Source of the DNA: Candidatus Bathyarchaeota archaeon
Lineage (GTDB): Archaea; Thermoproteota; Bathyarchaeia; Bathyarchaeales; Bathycorpusculaceae
Reading direction: 5' to 3'
Assembly: GCA_026414485.1 (NCBI GenBank)
Contig: JAOAIX010000004.1
Location: 10,824 to 74,823 of the forward strand
Length of the DNA: 64,000 nt
Shown: positions 35,488 to 44,614 of the stretch, in pieces
Position numbering within the stretch: position 1 is the first letter of the stretch
Layout: each line of letters begins with the position of its first letter
Translations under genes and position numbers: made by a program
The notes under the pieces: model-generated
What the model saw: only the letters and a program-made list of their open reading frames with translations
What the model was told of the DNA's origin: nothing
Database searches by the model: none

Positions 35488-36558
35488 GTGGATATTGAAA
35501 CTTTTCTTGAAGAAAAAGCACCCCTAATTGACAAGGCAATAGAGAAGTATATCCCAAGAAAATTCACAAAAGACGCTTTGCTGTTCAAGGTCAATCCCCC
35601 AAAATATGGCTACAACCTAGAGACCTTAAACAAGGCAATAGCTGAGCCAATATGGGACATGCTTGACCGAGGAGGCAAACGTTGGCGTCCTGTGCTTTTT
35701 ATGCTAATCTGTGAAGCTTTAGGTAAGAAAGCAGAAGATTTTCTGGATTTCGCAATAATCCCAGAAGTTATACACAATGGCACTTTAGTGATCGATGATC
35801 TCGAGGACTCATCTGAAATCCGCAGAGGTAAACCATGTACTTACAAAATTTTCGGTATAGACATTGCCGTTAACGCCGGCAACACCATGTATTACCTTCC
35901 CCTTCTACCATTTATGGAGCAGAGAGACAAACTTTCAACCAACAAATTGCGGGAGCTCTACGAAATTTATGTACAAGAGATGATTAACCTCAGTATGGGG
36001 CAAGCCATGGACATCGCATGGCACCGCGGGTTAGCCAATGCAGATGATATAAACGAAGAAGATTACTTGCAAATGTGCGCTTATAAAACAGGTACGTTAG
36101 CACGTATGGCAGCTAAACTTGCCGCAGTGCTGGCTGACGCAGACAAAGAACTTGTAGAAAAACTAGGTTGCTTCACAGAAAGCGTAGGCGTTGCGTTCCA
36201 AATGCAAGATGACGTTTTGGATTTGACGGGAAAAGAATTTGCCAAAAATAAAGGTGGCATAGGGCAAGATATAACCGAGGGCAAGAGGTCACTTATGATT
36301 ATATATGCATTAAAAAAAGCCACTCAAAAAGACAGAACCCGTCTTTTGAAAATTTTAAACATGCATACTTCAGATCAAAAGTTACGCGACGAAGCTATAG
36401 CTATACTACAAAAGTACGGTGCTATGGAGTATGTAAAGAATAAGGCTGCAAAAATCGTGGAGGACAACTGGCGAGAGGTTGCCAAGCTTCTGCCAGCGAC
36501 GGAGGGCAAGGAAAAATTAAAAGCCTTCGCAGAATTCTTGATTAAACGAAATATTTAA
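35488..36558 (+). CDS. idsA: Polyprenyl (probably geranylgeranyl) diphosphate synthase
   Basis: 356 residues, somewhat longer than typical trans-prenyl synthases. The first Asp-rich motif is DDLED at 103-107 followed by SSEIRRGKP; the second is DDVLD at 241-245. GGKRWRPVLFMLICEALG is the IPP-binding part. It would make the C20 (or longer) chain for ether lipids. The residues just before the first motif (HNGTLVI) set the chain length, but I cannot read the length with confidence. GTG at 35488, two bases after the fni stop. Confidence 0.93.
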   Translation: MDIETFLEEKAPLIDKAIEKYIPRKFTKDALLFKVNPPKYGYNLETLNKAIAEPIWDMLDRGGKRWRPVLFMLICEALGKKAEDFLDFAIIPEVIHNGTLVIDDLEDSSEIRRGKPCTYKIFGIDIAVNAGNTMYYLPLLPFMEQRDKLSTNKLRELYEIYVQEMINLSMGQAMDIAWHRGLANADDINEEDYLQMCAYKTGTLARMAAKLAAVLADADKELVEKLGCFTESVGVAFQMQDDVLDLTGKEFAKNKGGIGQDITEGKRSLMIIYALKKATQKDRTRLLKILNMHTSDQKLRDEAIAILQKYGAMEYVKNKAAKIVEDNWREVAKLLPATEGKEKLKAFAEFLIKRNI

Positions 36559-36578
36559 CCTCCACGAGCGTAAACACA

Positions 36579-38327
36579 ATGCTTAAAGATAATGATGAAC
36601 TTCGAAGTCTTATTCGAAAAAATGCGCTTATCAACGCTGTTCAGCATGACGGTAAAGCCCAAGCAGGGCCCATTGTAGGCAAAATTTTAGGTGAAAAAGC
36701 TGAATTTCGCACTCAAGTTAAGGAGTTATCAATCCTTATTAACGAAGTACTCTCAGAAGTTAACAGTCTTCCTTTTGGAGTTCAAAAGCAAATTGTAGAA
36801 GAAAACTGGCCTGAAGTCTTCAGAAAAGAGAAAGCTGAAGAAAAACAACTGCCTGCCTTGCCAAACGTCGACAAATACAAACAGGTCGTGACAAGGTTTT
36901 CTCCAAACCCTGACTGCGTATTACATTTGGGTTCCGCCCGCGCAATTCTGTTAAGCCACGAATATGCCCAACTATATAAAGGAAAATTTATACTTAGATT
37001 CGAAGATACTGATCCAAAAGTGAAGAGACCCTCTTTAACGTTTTATGAGAGAATCCGTGAAGATCTAAAATGGTTAGGTTGCAAAGTTGATGAAGAATAC
37101 ATCCAAAGCGACCGCTTACCCATTTACTACGACTATGCTGAACGTCTTTTAACATCAGGTAATGCATACGCCTGCACTTGTATACCTGAAACCTTCAGAA
37201 AGAAAACTATCCATGGTGTACCGTGCCCCTGTCGTAACTTGACACCATCCGAGCATCTGGAGCGTTGGCAACGTATGCTTGACGGTACTTACCAAGAGGG
37301 TACTGCAGTGGTACGCATCAAAACTGATTTATCTCATCCAAACCCCGCAGTACGGGACTGGCCTGCCCTCAGGATTATAGACACAGAAAAGTATCCACAC
37401 CCTCGGGTGGGAAGCAAATACTTGGTTTGGCCCTTGTATAATTTGGCTGCAGGTCTAGATGATCACTTGTTGGGCATAACCCATATTATCCGTGGGAAGG
37501 AGCACTTAACTAACGGTGTTCGCCAAGAATTCATGTATCGGCACTTGGGCTGGGAATACCCACAAGCAATTCATTATGGAAGGCTCAAAATTACAGGAGC
37601 GTTTCTGAGCAAATCTAAAATCATTCAAGGCATAAAAGAAAAACACTTCACAGGTTTTGACGATCCAAGGCTGGCAACTTTTGCAGCGTTAAGAAAGCGT
37701 GGTATAACCCCTCAAGCAATCAAAAAGATGATAATTGATGTTGGACCCAAAACCGCTGACGTAACGTTGAGTTGGGAGAATCTGTATGCTTACAATCGAA
37801 AAATCCTTGATCCACAATGTTCACGATACTTTTTCGTTGCTGACCCTGTACAGTTGAAAGTTAAAGCCGTGCCAAAAACGTTCAAAGTAAACTTGCCAAT
37901 GCACCCCCAACAGGTCGAAAAAGGCACAAGACATCACACAATAACGCCTGAAGGTGAAGAACAAGTAACGGTTTTATGGATTACTAAAAAAGACATGGCT
38001 ACTATGAAGGTAAACAAAGTAGTCAGACTCATGGAACTCTTTAACGTCAAAATCGAAAATACAGATACGAAGGGGGCAGAGGCAGTTTTTATGAGTGACT
38101 CTTATGAGGATGCGCGGAGGGCTAAAGCTCACTTAATTCACTGGATACCTGTTGGTGCAGAATTTCCATGTGAAGTAGTTATGCCTGATTCTTCTCTGAT
38201 TCAAGGCTTTACAGAGAACGCATGCAAAACGTTAAAGGCTGACGATACTATACAGTTTGAACGCTTTGGCTTTGTAAGGGTCGAGTCAGTATCAGAAAAC
38301 TTGCGTGTGTATTTCGGACACAAATAA
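36579..38327 (+). CDS. gltX: Glutamyl-tRNA synthetase, archaeal type
   Basis: 582 residues. An archaeal N-terminal domain of about 100 residues precedes the class I core. The HIGH-like motif is PNPDCVLHLGSAR (HLGS at 116-119) and the KMSKS-like motif FLSKSK lies near 345. RFEDTDPKVKRP is the Glu-binding stretch. The C-terminal beta-barrels (from about 400) are of the GlnRS/archaeal GluRS kind. In lineages without GlnRS it would be non-discriminating. It ends the run started by mvk. Confidence 0.95.
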   Translation: MLKDNDELRSLIRKNALINAVQHDGKAQAGPIVGKILGEKAEFRTQVKELSILINEVLSEVNSLPFGVQKQIVEENWPEVFRKEKAEEKQLPALPNVDKYKQVVTRFSPNPDCVLHLGSARAILLSHEYAQLYKGKFILRFEDTDPKVKRPSLTFYERIREDLKWLGCKVDEEYIQSDRLPIYYDYAERLLTSGNAYACTCIPETFRKKTIHGVPCPCRNLTPSEHLERWQRMLDGTYQEGTAVVRIKTDLSHPNPAVRDWPALRIIDTEKYPHPRVGSKYLVWPLYNLAAGLDDHLLGITHIIRGKEHLTNGVRQEFMYRHLGWEYPQAIHYGRLKITGAFLSKSKIIQGIKEKHFTGFDDPRLATFAALRKRGITPQAIKKMIIDVGPKTADVTLSWENLYAYNRKILDPQCSRYFFVADPVQLKVKAVPKTFKVNLPMHPQQVEKGTRHHTITPEGEEQVTVLWITKKDMATMKVNKVVRLMELFNVKIENTDTKGAEAVFMSDSYEDARRAKAHLIHWIPVGAEFPCEVVMPDSSLIQGFTENACKTLKADDTIQFERFGFVRVESVSENLRVYFGHK

Positions 38328-38347
38328 GCCTATCGGAGTGGAGCTTC

Positions 38348-38656
38348 CTGAGAAAACAAGATAAAGCTATAATCTGGCCAGCATATTTTGATGCGAACAA
38401 AACACGAAAAGAAGGGCGTCGTGTTTCCAAAAATTTGGCCGTGTCCTCACCAAAAATCACAGAAATCCAAGCGGCTGCCGAGAGACTCGGCCTCAAGCCT
38501 CAAGCTGTTTTTGATAAAAACTTTCCCAAGACGCCTTGGGCAAAAACAGGTATGTTGCTTGTGGAAAAGCAGACTCCTAAAGAGCAAGTTATAAACAAAC
38601 TAGCAAAGCAGTTACAGAAAATACGAAGCGACTCTCAACAGCAAGTTCAGAAGTAA
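38348..38656 (+). CDS. srp19: Signal recognition particle 19 kDa protein, apparently with a CTG start
   Basis: 102 residues if begun at CTG 38348, nine bases after GGAG (38335-38338). The family N-terminus (xRKQDKAIIWPAYFDANKTRKEGRRVSKNLAV) is fully present only with this start; there is no ATG, GTG or TTG in frame before it until after the gltX stop, and the next usable start, TTG at 38435, would delete the conserved IWPAYFD and KTRKEGRR segments. Then come KITEIQAAAERLGLKP and a lysine-rich end. It binds 7S RNA so that SRP54 can join. Confidence 0.88.
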   Translation: MRKQDKAIIWPAYFDANKTRKEGRRVSKNLAVSSPKITEIQAAAERLGLKPQAVFDKNFPKTPWAKTGMLLVEKQTPKEQVINKLAKQLQKIRSDSQQQVQK

Positions 38657-38668
38657 CATTGAAAAAAA

Positions 38669-39070
38669 TTAGGATTTTTCTTCTTTGCTGCTAATTAGGA
38701 CAGCGTTTATGACGCCGTCGTTGCCTGGGCGGCTAGTAACCCGTGCTAGTCCTAAGGCAGTTTCAATTTGAGCGCCTTTGGTTATTACGCCTCTGCGGTC
38801 GTAGTCCACGTTTGCTGGGTTTTTTACTACCCTCAAAATTGTGGTTTTTTCTGTTTTGCCGCTTTTGGGGTCTGTAACTGAAGCAAATTTGTCTGTTAAA
38901 ACTTTAAGTTTTAAATTGCCCCCGTAGCCGCGGACAACACGCTTTTTTCGTTCGCCAATTGTGGTTTCTGCGGCGAAGGTACCTTGTTCAAACTTTCGTT
39001 TGCCGCGGTAGCACCGTTTCCTTCCACCTGTGCGTTTCCTTTTTTGCAAATTTCCGTGCCAAACTGACAT
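38669..39070 (-). CDS. rps8e: Ribosomal protein S8e (eS8)
   Basis: 133 residues. SVWHGNLQKRKRTGGRKRCYRGKRKFEQG at the N-terminus and VRGYGGNLKLKVL, then NPANVDYDRRGVITKGAQIETALGLARVTSRPGNDGVINAVLI at the end are classic archaeal eS8. Transcribed opposite to srp19 with 12 bases between stops. Upstream on the same strand is scpB, 79 bases away, so it may have its own promoter. Confidence 0.96.
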   Translation of the reverse strand: MSVWHGNLQKRKRTGGRKRCYRGKRKFEQGTFAAETTIGERKKRVVRGYGGNLKLKVLTDKFASVTDPKSGKTEKTTILRVVKNPANVDYDRRGVITKGAQIETALGLARVTSRPGNDGVINAVLISSKEEKS

Positions 39071-39149
39071 TTCACATTTCCCTTTTATGATATGCTAAAC
39101 TTTGGTGTGTTCAGTTAAAACTGTAGTTTTGAATATAAACATATCCTTT

Positions 39150-39893
39150 CTATGATGAGGGTTCGCCATTGTCGCCAAGGTTTTGTTGATCTTCTTTTAA
39201 GGCTTCACCGAAGATACGTTTTAAATCTCTTTTTAGCGAGGAGGGATCTTGGGTTAAGCCGAAGTAGTCTGCGAAGTAATCAGTAGTTTTGAGGACCAAT
39301 GAGCGCCCCATACGTTCTGTAGCGATTAGTCCCATCTCTTTTAATAGTTTTATATGTGCGTAAGCATGCTGTCCTCGCACTTCAATCACCCGTTTCTGGG
39401 AAAGTGGTTGTCTATATGCTATGTAACTTAGGGTTCGTAATGGACCTGACGAGAGTAGAGGACGGTTTACAAGTTTTTTTACCAGTGGAGTGAACTCAAC
39501 TTTGAGTTGCATAACGTAACGTTCGTCTTTTAATGCCAAAATTTCAAGAGGGGTACGCCTCGCTGAGTATTCCTGCATTAACATTTGAACGTATTGTTGA
39601 ACTCTTTTTTTTGATCGTGTGTTTAAAACAGAACAGATTTCGTTTAGATTCAAGGGTCGACCTGCAACGTAGAGTGCAGCTTCTAGAAGGTTGAGAATCT
39701 GTTGTTTTTTTTCTTGATCCTGTACTTGTTCTTGTGTTGATTCTTGTGTCTGTTGTTCTTGAGTTTGTAGCCGACTTTGAATGGGTGCTTGTATTTTTGC
39801 TTGCTGCTGCTCTTCGAGTGTTGATTGCTGAGCTGGTTGTTCCGAATCAGATTTCAAGTTTGTCTGAGTAGGCTGGGCGTCACTATTTTGCAA
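39150..39893 (-). CDS. scpB: Segregation and condensation protein B
   Basis: 247 residues. The first ~60 are Gln/Glu-rich low complexity. From about 62 (QQILNLLEAALYVAGRPLNLNEICSVLN) the two winged helices of ScpB follow, with RPLLSSGPLRTLSYIAYRQPLSQKRVIEVRG-type core and GLIATERMGRSLVLKTTDYFADYFGL. It is the kite subunit of the SMC complex. It overlaps the end of scpA by 11 bases. The low-complexity start could mean a later true start, but no better one with a Shine-Dalgarno is obvious. Confidence 0.92.
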   Translation of the reverse strand: MQNSDAQPTQTNLKSDSEQPAQQSTLEEQQQAKIQAPIQSRLQTQEQQTQESTQEQVQDQEKKQQILNLLEAALYVAGRPLNLNEICSVLNTRSKKRVQQYVQMLMQEYSARRTPLEILALKDERYVMQLKVEFTPLVKKLVNRPLLSSGPLRTLSYIAYRQPLSQKRVIEVRGQHAYAHIKLLKEMGLIATERMGRSLVLKTTDYFADYFGLTQDPSSLKRDLKRIFGEALKEDQQNLGDNGEPSS

Positions 39894-40563
39894 CTTTCAG
39901 GTTCCCCACTGCTATGTATATTTCTTCTGTTTCCTCATTCTGCCATAAACTCACCAAGCCATCTTGAGCCAAGAAGAGCAGAAGAATGAATGTGCGGACA
40001 GCTTCAATTCTTGTGATGCCTTTAATCAAAGTTGAAAACTCTATTATACCTGTACCTTTGACCATTCCTACGAGGCGTTCATAGAGCTTGTCCATTTGAA
40101 GCTCCAGTTCAGCGATAAACTTGTCGAACTGAGGCATGAGATCAGAGGCTTCGGGAAGAACAGGATGACTTACGACCCTGTCCATGTGCACCAGTTTTTC
40201 GCCTTTCAGAACTTCATCTAAAACTTCCAGTAGATGTTGTATGGTGGTTGATGTCAACTCGTATCGCAGGGGCAGAAAGAGAGGAGGCGGTATGAAGTCT
40301 TTGGATTCTTTGGGTTGTGCAGGCGGCTCTTGGAGGGTAAGTAGCAGTTTTGACTTCATCAAATAAATGAGTGCTGAGGAATCTAAAGCTACGCCTGAAG
40401 CGCGAAAGTCGACTTTGCCTAGTTTTTCCATCTCCAAAAGAAACGATCTAAGCAAATAGGCTATGTTGACGTTCCACGGGGTGAGTTTTTCAAGCTTGCT
40501 GACTTCAAACAGTATGTTCCATGGGGGTCGTAAGTAGAAAGGTTTTTTGTGAATCGTTTCCAT
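39883..40563 (-). CDS. scpA: Segregation and condensation protein A (kleisin)
   Basis: 226 residues. The kleisin N-terminal part WNILFEVSKLEKLTPWNVNIAYLLRSFLLEME binds the SMC neck and the C-terminal winged helix (TLIKGITRIEAVRTFILLLFLAQDGLVSLWQNEETEEIYIAV) caps the SMC head. ATG directly follows the smc stop (TAA then ATG). Together with smc and scpB it forms one operon encoding the whole condensin complex. Confidence 0.92.
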   Translation of the reverse strand: METIHKKPFYLRPPWNILFEVSKLEKLTPWNVNIAYLLRSFLLEMEKLGKVDFRASGVALDSSALIYLMKSKLLLTLQEPPAQPKESKDFIPPPLFLPLRYELTSTTIQHLLEVLDEVLKGEKLVHMDRVVSHPVLPEASDLMPQFDKFIAELELQMDKLYERLVGMVKGTGIIEFSTLIKGITRIEAVRTFILLLFLAQDGLVSLWQNEETEEIYIAVGNLKVAK

Positions 40564-43500
40564 TTATCGAACTGCCTCCATAAATTTTGCTGAAATAACG
40601 GCGGAGACACCATTCCGTTCGTAGACACCATAAACTTTCTGTGCTTTGTTGACCATTTCAGGTTTTAAAGTTATGACTATAAATTGAATTTTGTCGCACT
40701 CCTCTAAGAAGAGTTCGGCAAGTTTAGTTGTGTGGAAGGCGTCCAAGTGGGCGTCAACTTCGTCCATTACATAAAATGCTGCAGGAGTAAATTCTTTTAA
40801 GGCAAAAATGAATGCGACTGCAGAGACCGACCGTTCACCTCCGCTGGCACCGCTTACTACGATAGAAGGCTTATTGGGGAATTGCACAATCATGTCAATG
40901 CCGCCCATGAATGGTTCGTCTGGGTTTTCAAGTTTCAACGAGGCTGTGCCGCCACCAGTTAGCTTCGAGAAGTACTTGGTCAGGTCTGTGTTGATTTTTC
41001 CGAATGCATCCATGAAAACTTTCCGTTTTTTGCCTTCAATTTCGTCCATAAATTGAACTATAGCCTGTTTTTCTCTCTCTAACTCGTTTAAACGTAACGA
41101 AAGTTCACGGTATCTAGAAATTTGCTCGTCATAATGAGCCATTGCAAGTTGATTAACTCCGCCTATGCGCTCTAGTTCAAACTTCATCATCTGCATAATG
41201 GCTTCGGCTTCTTCCACTTGCTTTAGAGTGGTCTCTAGAGGTTGTTCATAATTCAAAGCCTTCAACTGGTTTTGATACTGTGAAAGCTGTAGCCGCGCTG
41301 TTTGAACGTTTAATTGTAACTGATTAAGTAGCGATTCCGCCTGTTCATATTCTTCGTCTAGTGCATGTAGCTCCGCGTCTATGCTGTCGATTTGTGAAGT
41401 AAATTTCTTTGAATTCTCTCGCGCTGAGAGAACCGCGTTTGAGAGTTCTACGCGGTTTTTCTCTAGTAAAGCAATTTCTTGTTTTAGTATTTCCCGTTCT
41501 TGGAGAGCTTCTGCGACTTCTTTTTCGACTTTACGATATTGCTGTTCAACTTTAGAAAGTTGAATTTTGCTGTTTTGGTAACCCGTACGTAAAACATTGT
41601 CAAACTGAGATTGACAAGTGGATATCGCCGTTTGGACTGTGCCTATTTTTTGTCTAAGTGTGATTATTTCTTCAGTTAATTGTTCCCTTTTAATCTCTAG
41701 CTCTTGAATATGAGCAATGTCTGTTTTCTTCCTCAATTCAGACATATCAATTTGAAGCTTTTGGAGCTCTTTTTTGATGGTGTTTCGCTCAGCCTTATGC
41801 AGTGCCATACGTCCCTTTTCCACTTCAATTTCCTTTTCAATGCGGGCGCGGAATTTCTCAATGCGTTTCAAGCTCATTTGGGTACGTTTGACGCTGCGTT
41901 TCACGCGGATCATTTCGCGGTCAAGTGCGCCTATTGCTTCTGAAATGCGGGTGATTTCAATCTTGGAGCGTTCAATTTCTTCTTCAAAATATGATATGTC
42001 ATTTCTACGCTGGTTGAGGTGTGTCTGAAGGGCTTTCACTGCTTCATCTAGACTTTTTATAGCGTTTTCGCTGGGAATAAGGGTGGAGAAGTCAAGTGGG
42101 GCACGGTAGTAGCCGCTTTCGAAGGCGCCGCCGGGCTCATATAAGTCGCCTGCGACTGTCACTGCACGGTAACCTTCGTTTGAAAGGGCAAATGCGACTT
42201 TGTCGTTGGCAACGACGAGGGTGTCGCCGAAAATATAGTTTACGGCTGGTTCATAGGTTTTATCACATTTCACAAATGAGGCTGCTAAACCTATAATTCC
42301 CTCGCGAGTGGGTGTTTTGAACTGTTTAGGCGTTGCTGCACCTTGAAGGGGTATAATTTTGATTCTGCCTAGCTTCATTCTGCGCAAAGTCTCGGCGCAA
42401 GTGAAGGCCGCATCTATATCCTTCACGACTAATGCGTCCATCCAACCCACCGATGCAGCGTCTAGCGCTTTTTTATAGTTTCGGTCAATTTTTATGAGGT
42501 TTTTTACTCGCCCTGCAACACCGTTGATGACACCCAAATGTCCGAGTTCTTCGATGTTTCGAAGAGCTTTTTCTTCGGCTGCAACGGTTTCAGCTAGTTC
42601 TCGTTGAGTGACAAATTCAACAACCGCTTCTTTGGCGCTGCTAGCAATTTTTCCCGCTTCAGCTATTTCTTTTTCTGCAGCATCTTTTTGAGCGGTTTTT
42701 TTCTCTATGGTTTTTTCGAGTATTTTCAGCTGTGCCTTTTGCTCTTTCTGAACACGGTCTAGTTCAGCAAGGGAATTTTCAACTTCAGTAAGTGTCGCTG
42801 TAAAGCGTTCTTTTCGGGCGCTCAGTTCTTTAAGTCTACCTAAACTTGCTTTGACAAAGGTTTTTGATTTAGTATATTCAGCACGTAAAAGAGTGAGCCT
42901 TTTGTTGTAAGTTTCAATTTCCGCTTCAATTTGCCGTATTTTAGCGCTGTTTTCTCCTAGATTGTCCCATAATTGTGTAGTTTCTTGTGCGAGACTGTCA
43001 TGTTCTGTTTGTTTAGAGGCAATCTGACCTTCTAAGACCGAAAATTCGTTTCTCAGTTTACGTATGTTTAAGCGGTTTTGTCGTATTTCATTACGCAGTG
43101 TTTCGTATTGTTGTTGATTGTTTTCCTTTATACGCTTTAGACTTTCAAGGTTAGATTGCCCAGAACTGATTTTGGTTGTAAGTTCTGTTAGTTTAGATTT
43201 AAGTTCTCCAATCTGAATCTGTACCTTCATTACTTGGGAACTGCCGTCTTCCATAACTTCAGAGCTTAATTTCCGCCATTCTCCTTCAATTTCACGCCGT
43301 TTATTTCTTCGTGCGTCACGGATCTCCTTTAGTTTTTCTACTTTTGCTTTCGCTTTTTCTGTTTGCGTAGTCATTTCTTCAAGTTTTTTAGTTAGCTGTG
43401 TTATTTCGTGACTAACTCTGATTGCTTCAAACTTTTTAATTTCAGTTTGTATGAAGTTGGCGCGTTGAAGTTGGTTGCGTTCTCTTTCTAAGTCATCCAG

Positions 43501-44115
43501 TCGTTTTTGAACTTCGTCAATTCTGCCCATTGCAGTACGAATGGAGATGTCAGCGGCACGCAGTTTTTCTTCTGCGTCTGCTTTTTCTGCGTCGTACTGT
43601 GCAATGCCTACAAGATTTTCAATTATTTTTCTGCGTTCTAAGGGGATAATATCGGTGAGGCGCGTGATTGTGCCCTGTGCAATTATGTTCTGGCTTTCGG
43701 CGCTGATAGCACCCATTGACAAAACTTCTAGAAGTTGCTGGCGACTAACGCGGCGTCCGTTAAGCCGATAAATACTCTGGCCATTACGGTAGACTTCTCG
43801 AGAAACTGTGACTGTGGTGGTGTCAACCGCCATAGTGCCATCTGTGTTGTCAAATTGAATTATCACCTTGGCCATTTTCGATTTTTCTAGTCCTGCTTTT
43901 TCGGAGCCATGAAAAATCAGTTTAGCTGCGTTTTCTGCACGGAGCCTTCTTGTGCTAAGTTCACCCAGCGCAAATAAGATCGCGTCCATGATGTTGCTCT
44001 TGCCACTTCCGTTGGGGCCTGTAATTGCGGTGAAGCCCTTATCGAGATTTATTTTAACGGTTTGAGGTCCGAAAGATTTGAAACCTTTAATCTCGATTCT
44101 TTTGAGGTAGGGCAT
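40564..44115 (-). CDS. smc: Chromosome segregation ATPase SMC
   Basis: 1183 residues, full-length SMC. Walker A GPNGSGKS at 33-40, Q-loop region with NVVGIAQYD-like NLVGIAQYDAEK, two long coiled-coil arms, a hinge near 500-660 (GVINGVAGRVKNLIKIDRNYKKALDAASVGWMDALVV), the ABC signature SGASGGERS at about 1088-1096 and Walker B FYVMDEVDAHLD at about 1114-1125. It organises and segregates DNA together with ScpA and ScpB. Its presence separates this organism from Sulfolobales, which use a different SMC-like protein. Confidence 0.97.
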   Translation of the reverse strand: MPYLKRIEIKGFKSFGPQTVKINLDKGFTAITGPNGSGKSNIMDAILFALGELSTRRLRAENAAKLIFHGSEKAGLEKSKMAKVIIQFDNTDGTMAVDTTTVTVSREVYRNGQSIYRLNGRRVSRQQLLEVLSMGAISAESQNIIAQGTITRLTDIIPLERRKIIENLVGIAQYDAEKADAEEKLRAADISIRTAMGRIDEVQKRLDDLERERNQLQRANFIQTEIKKFEAIRVSHEITQLTKKLEEMTTQTEKAKAKVEKLKEIRDARRNKRREIEGEWRKLSSEVMEDGSSQVMKVQIQIGELKSKLTELTTKISSGQSNLESLKRIKENNQQQYETLRNEIRQNRLNIRKLRNEFSVLEGQIASKQTEHDSLAQETTQLWDNLGENSAKIRQIEAEIETYNKRLTLLRAEYTKSKTFVKASLGRLKELSARKERFTATLTEVENSLAELDRVQKEQKAQLKILEKTIEKKTAQKDAAEKEIAEAGKIASSAKEAVVEFVTQRELAETVAAEEKALRNIEELGHLGVINGVAGRVKNLIKIDRNYKKALDAASVGWMDALVVKDIDAAFTCAETLRRMKLGRIKIIPLQGAATPKQFKTPTREGIIGLAASFVKCDKTYEPAVNYIFGDTLVVANDKVAFALSNEGYRAVTVAGDLYEPGGAFESGYYRAPLDFSTLIPSENAIKSLDEAVKALQTHLNQRRNDISYFEEEIERSKIEITRISEAIGALDREMIRVKRSVKRTQMSLKRIEKFRARIEKEIEVEKGRMALHKAERNTIKKELQKLQIDMSELRKKTDIAHIQELEIKREQLTEEIITLRQKIGTVQTAISTCQSQFDNVLRTGYQNSKIQLSKVEQQYRKVEKEVAEALQEREILKQEIALLEKNRVELSNAVLSARENSKKFTSQIDSIDAELHALDEEYEQAESLLNQLQLNVQTARLQLSQYQNQLKALNYEQPLETTLKQVEEAEAIMQMMKFELERIGGVNQLAMAHYDEQISRYRELSLRLNELEREKQAIVQFMDEIEGKKRKVFMDAFGKINTDLTKYFSKLTGGGTASLKLENPDEPFMGGIDMIVQFPNKPSIVVSGASGGERSVSAVAFIFALKEFTPAAFYVMDEVDAHLDAFHTTKLAELFLEECDKIQFIVITLKPEMVNKAQKVYGVYERNGVSAVISAKFMEAVR

Positions 44116-44195
44116 TAATTTGCGCTCTCTTACATGGAAGAGTAACTTGTCTGGTTAAACAATTTCCTCCACATTATTATAAAAGCTTATTCACA

Positions 44196-44300
44196 TTGAA
44201 AACAACGAGTCCTTATCAAAAAATTGTTGAAAAAACGGAGAAAATTGATAAATACGTCGCTGAGAACAAACAAAGAAAAGGTAGTGTGAAGAAGAAGTGA
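44196..44300 (+). CDS. Possible 34-residue basic peptide
   Basis: TTG at 44196 opens 34 codons ending TGA at 44298-44300 and translates to KTTSPYQKIVEKTEKIDKYVAENKQRK plus a short basic end, with coding-like composition. The stop overlaps the start of the next gene (GTGA at 44297-44300). Upstream is TATTATAAAA at 44175-44184, which would put transcription start within the first codons, so the start is doubtful. No family recognised. Confidence 0.35.
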   Translation: MKTTSPYQKIVEKTEKIDKYVAENKQRKGSVKKK

Positions 44301-44506
44301 GTTTTTTCAAGTTCGGTGTAGATAGTGTCCAAGAAATTTTAACGTTAGCACTTATGCTTGTATTCGTATTTGTGCTGCTTTACACTGAAATGAGCTTGAT
44401 GTACAAGTTTGGCATAGGCGCACTAGTTTTTGCTGTGATTTTCATAACAAGCTTAGTTAATCAAGCTCTTAAGCAACAAGAGCAAGAAGCAAGAAAATCA
44501 AGATAA
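44297..44506 (+). CDS. Small two-helix membrane protein of unknown function
   Basis: 69 residues from GTG at 44297. Two hydrophobic helices (about 12-30, ILTLALMLVFVFVLLYTEM, and 35-53, YKFGIGALVFAVIFITSLV) follow an N-terminal SFFKFGVDSVQE, and the C-terminus is a charged NQALKQQEQEARKSR. No family is recognised. It is divergent from smc and about 110 bases ahead of the Hsp20-like gene. Confidence 0.6.
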   Translation: MSFFKFGVDSVQEILTLALMLVFVFVLLYTEMSLMYKFGIGALVFAVIFITSLVNQALKQQEQEARKSR

Positions 44507-44614
44507 ACCTGTGAGAAACATACCCAAATTTTACATCACCACAAGCAGCCTTCCTTGGCGATAGCTTTTATAGTGACGGAGGAAATTGCCTAAATATTCG
44601 GGGGAACAAAAAGC

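Noticed and set aside
44196-44300. Small gene as certain CDS
   Set aside because: Kept only as a low-confidence feature because the predicted transcription start falls inside it.
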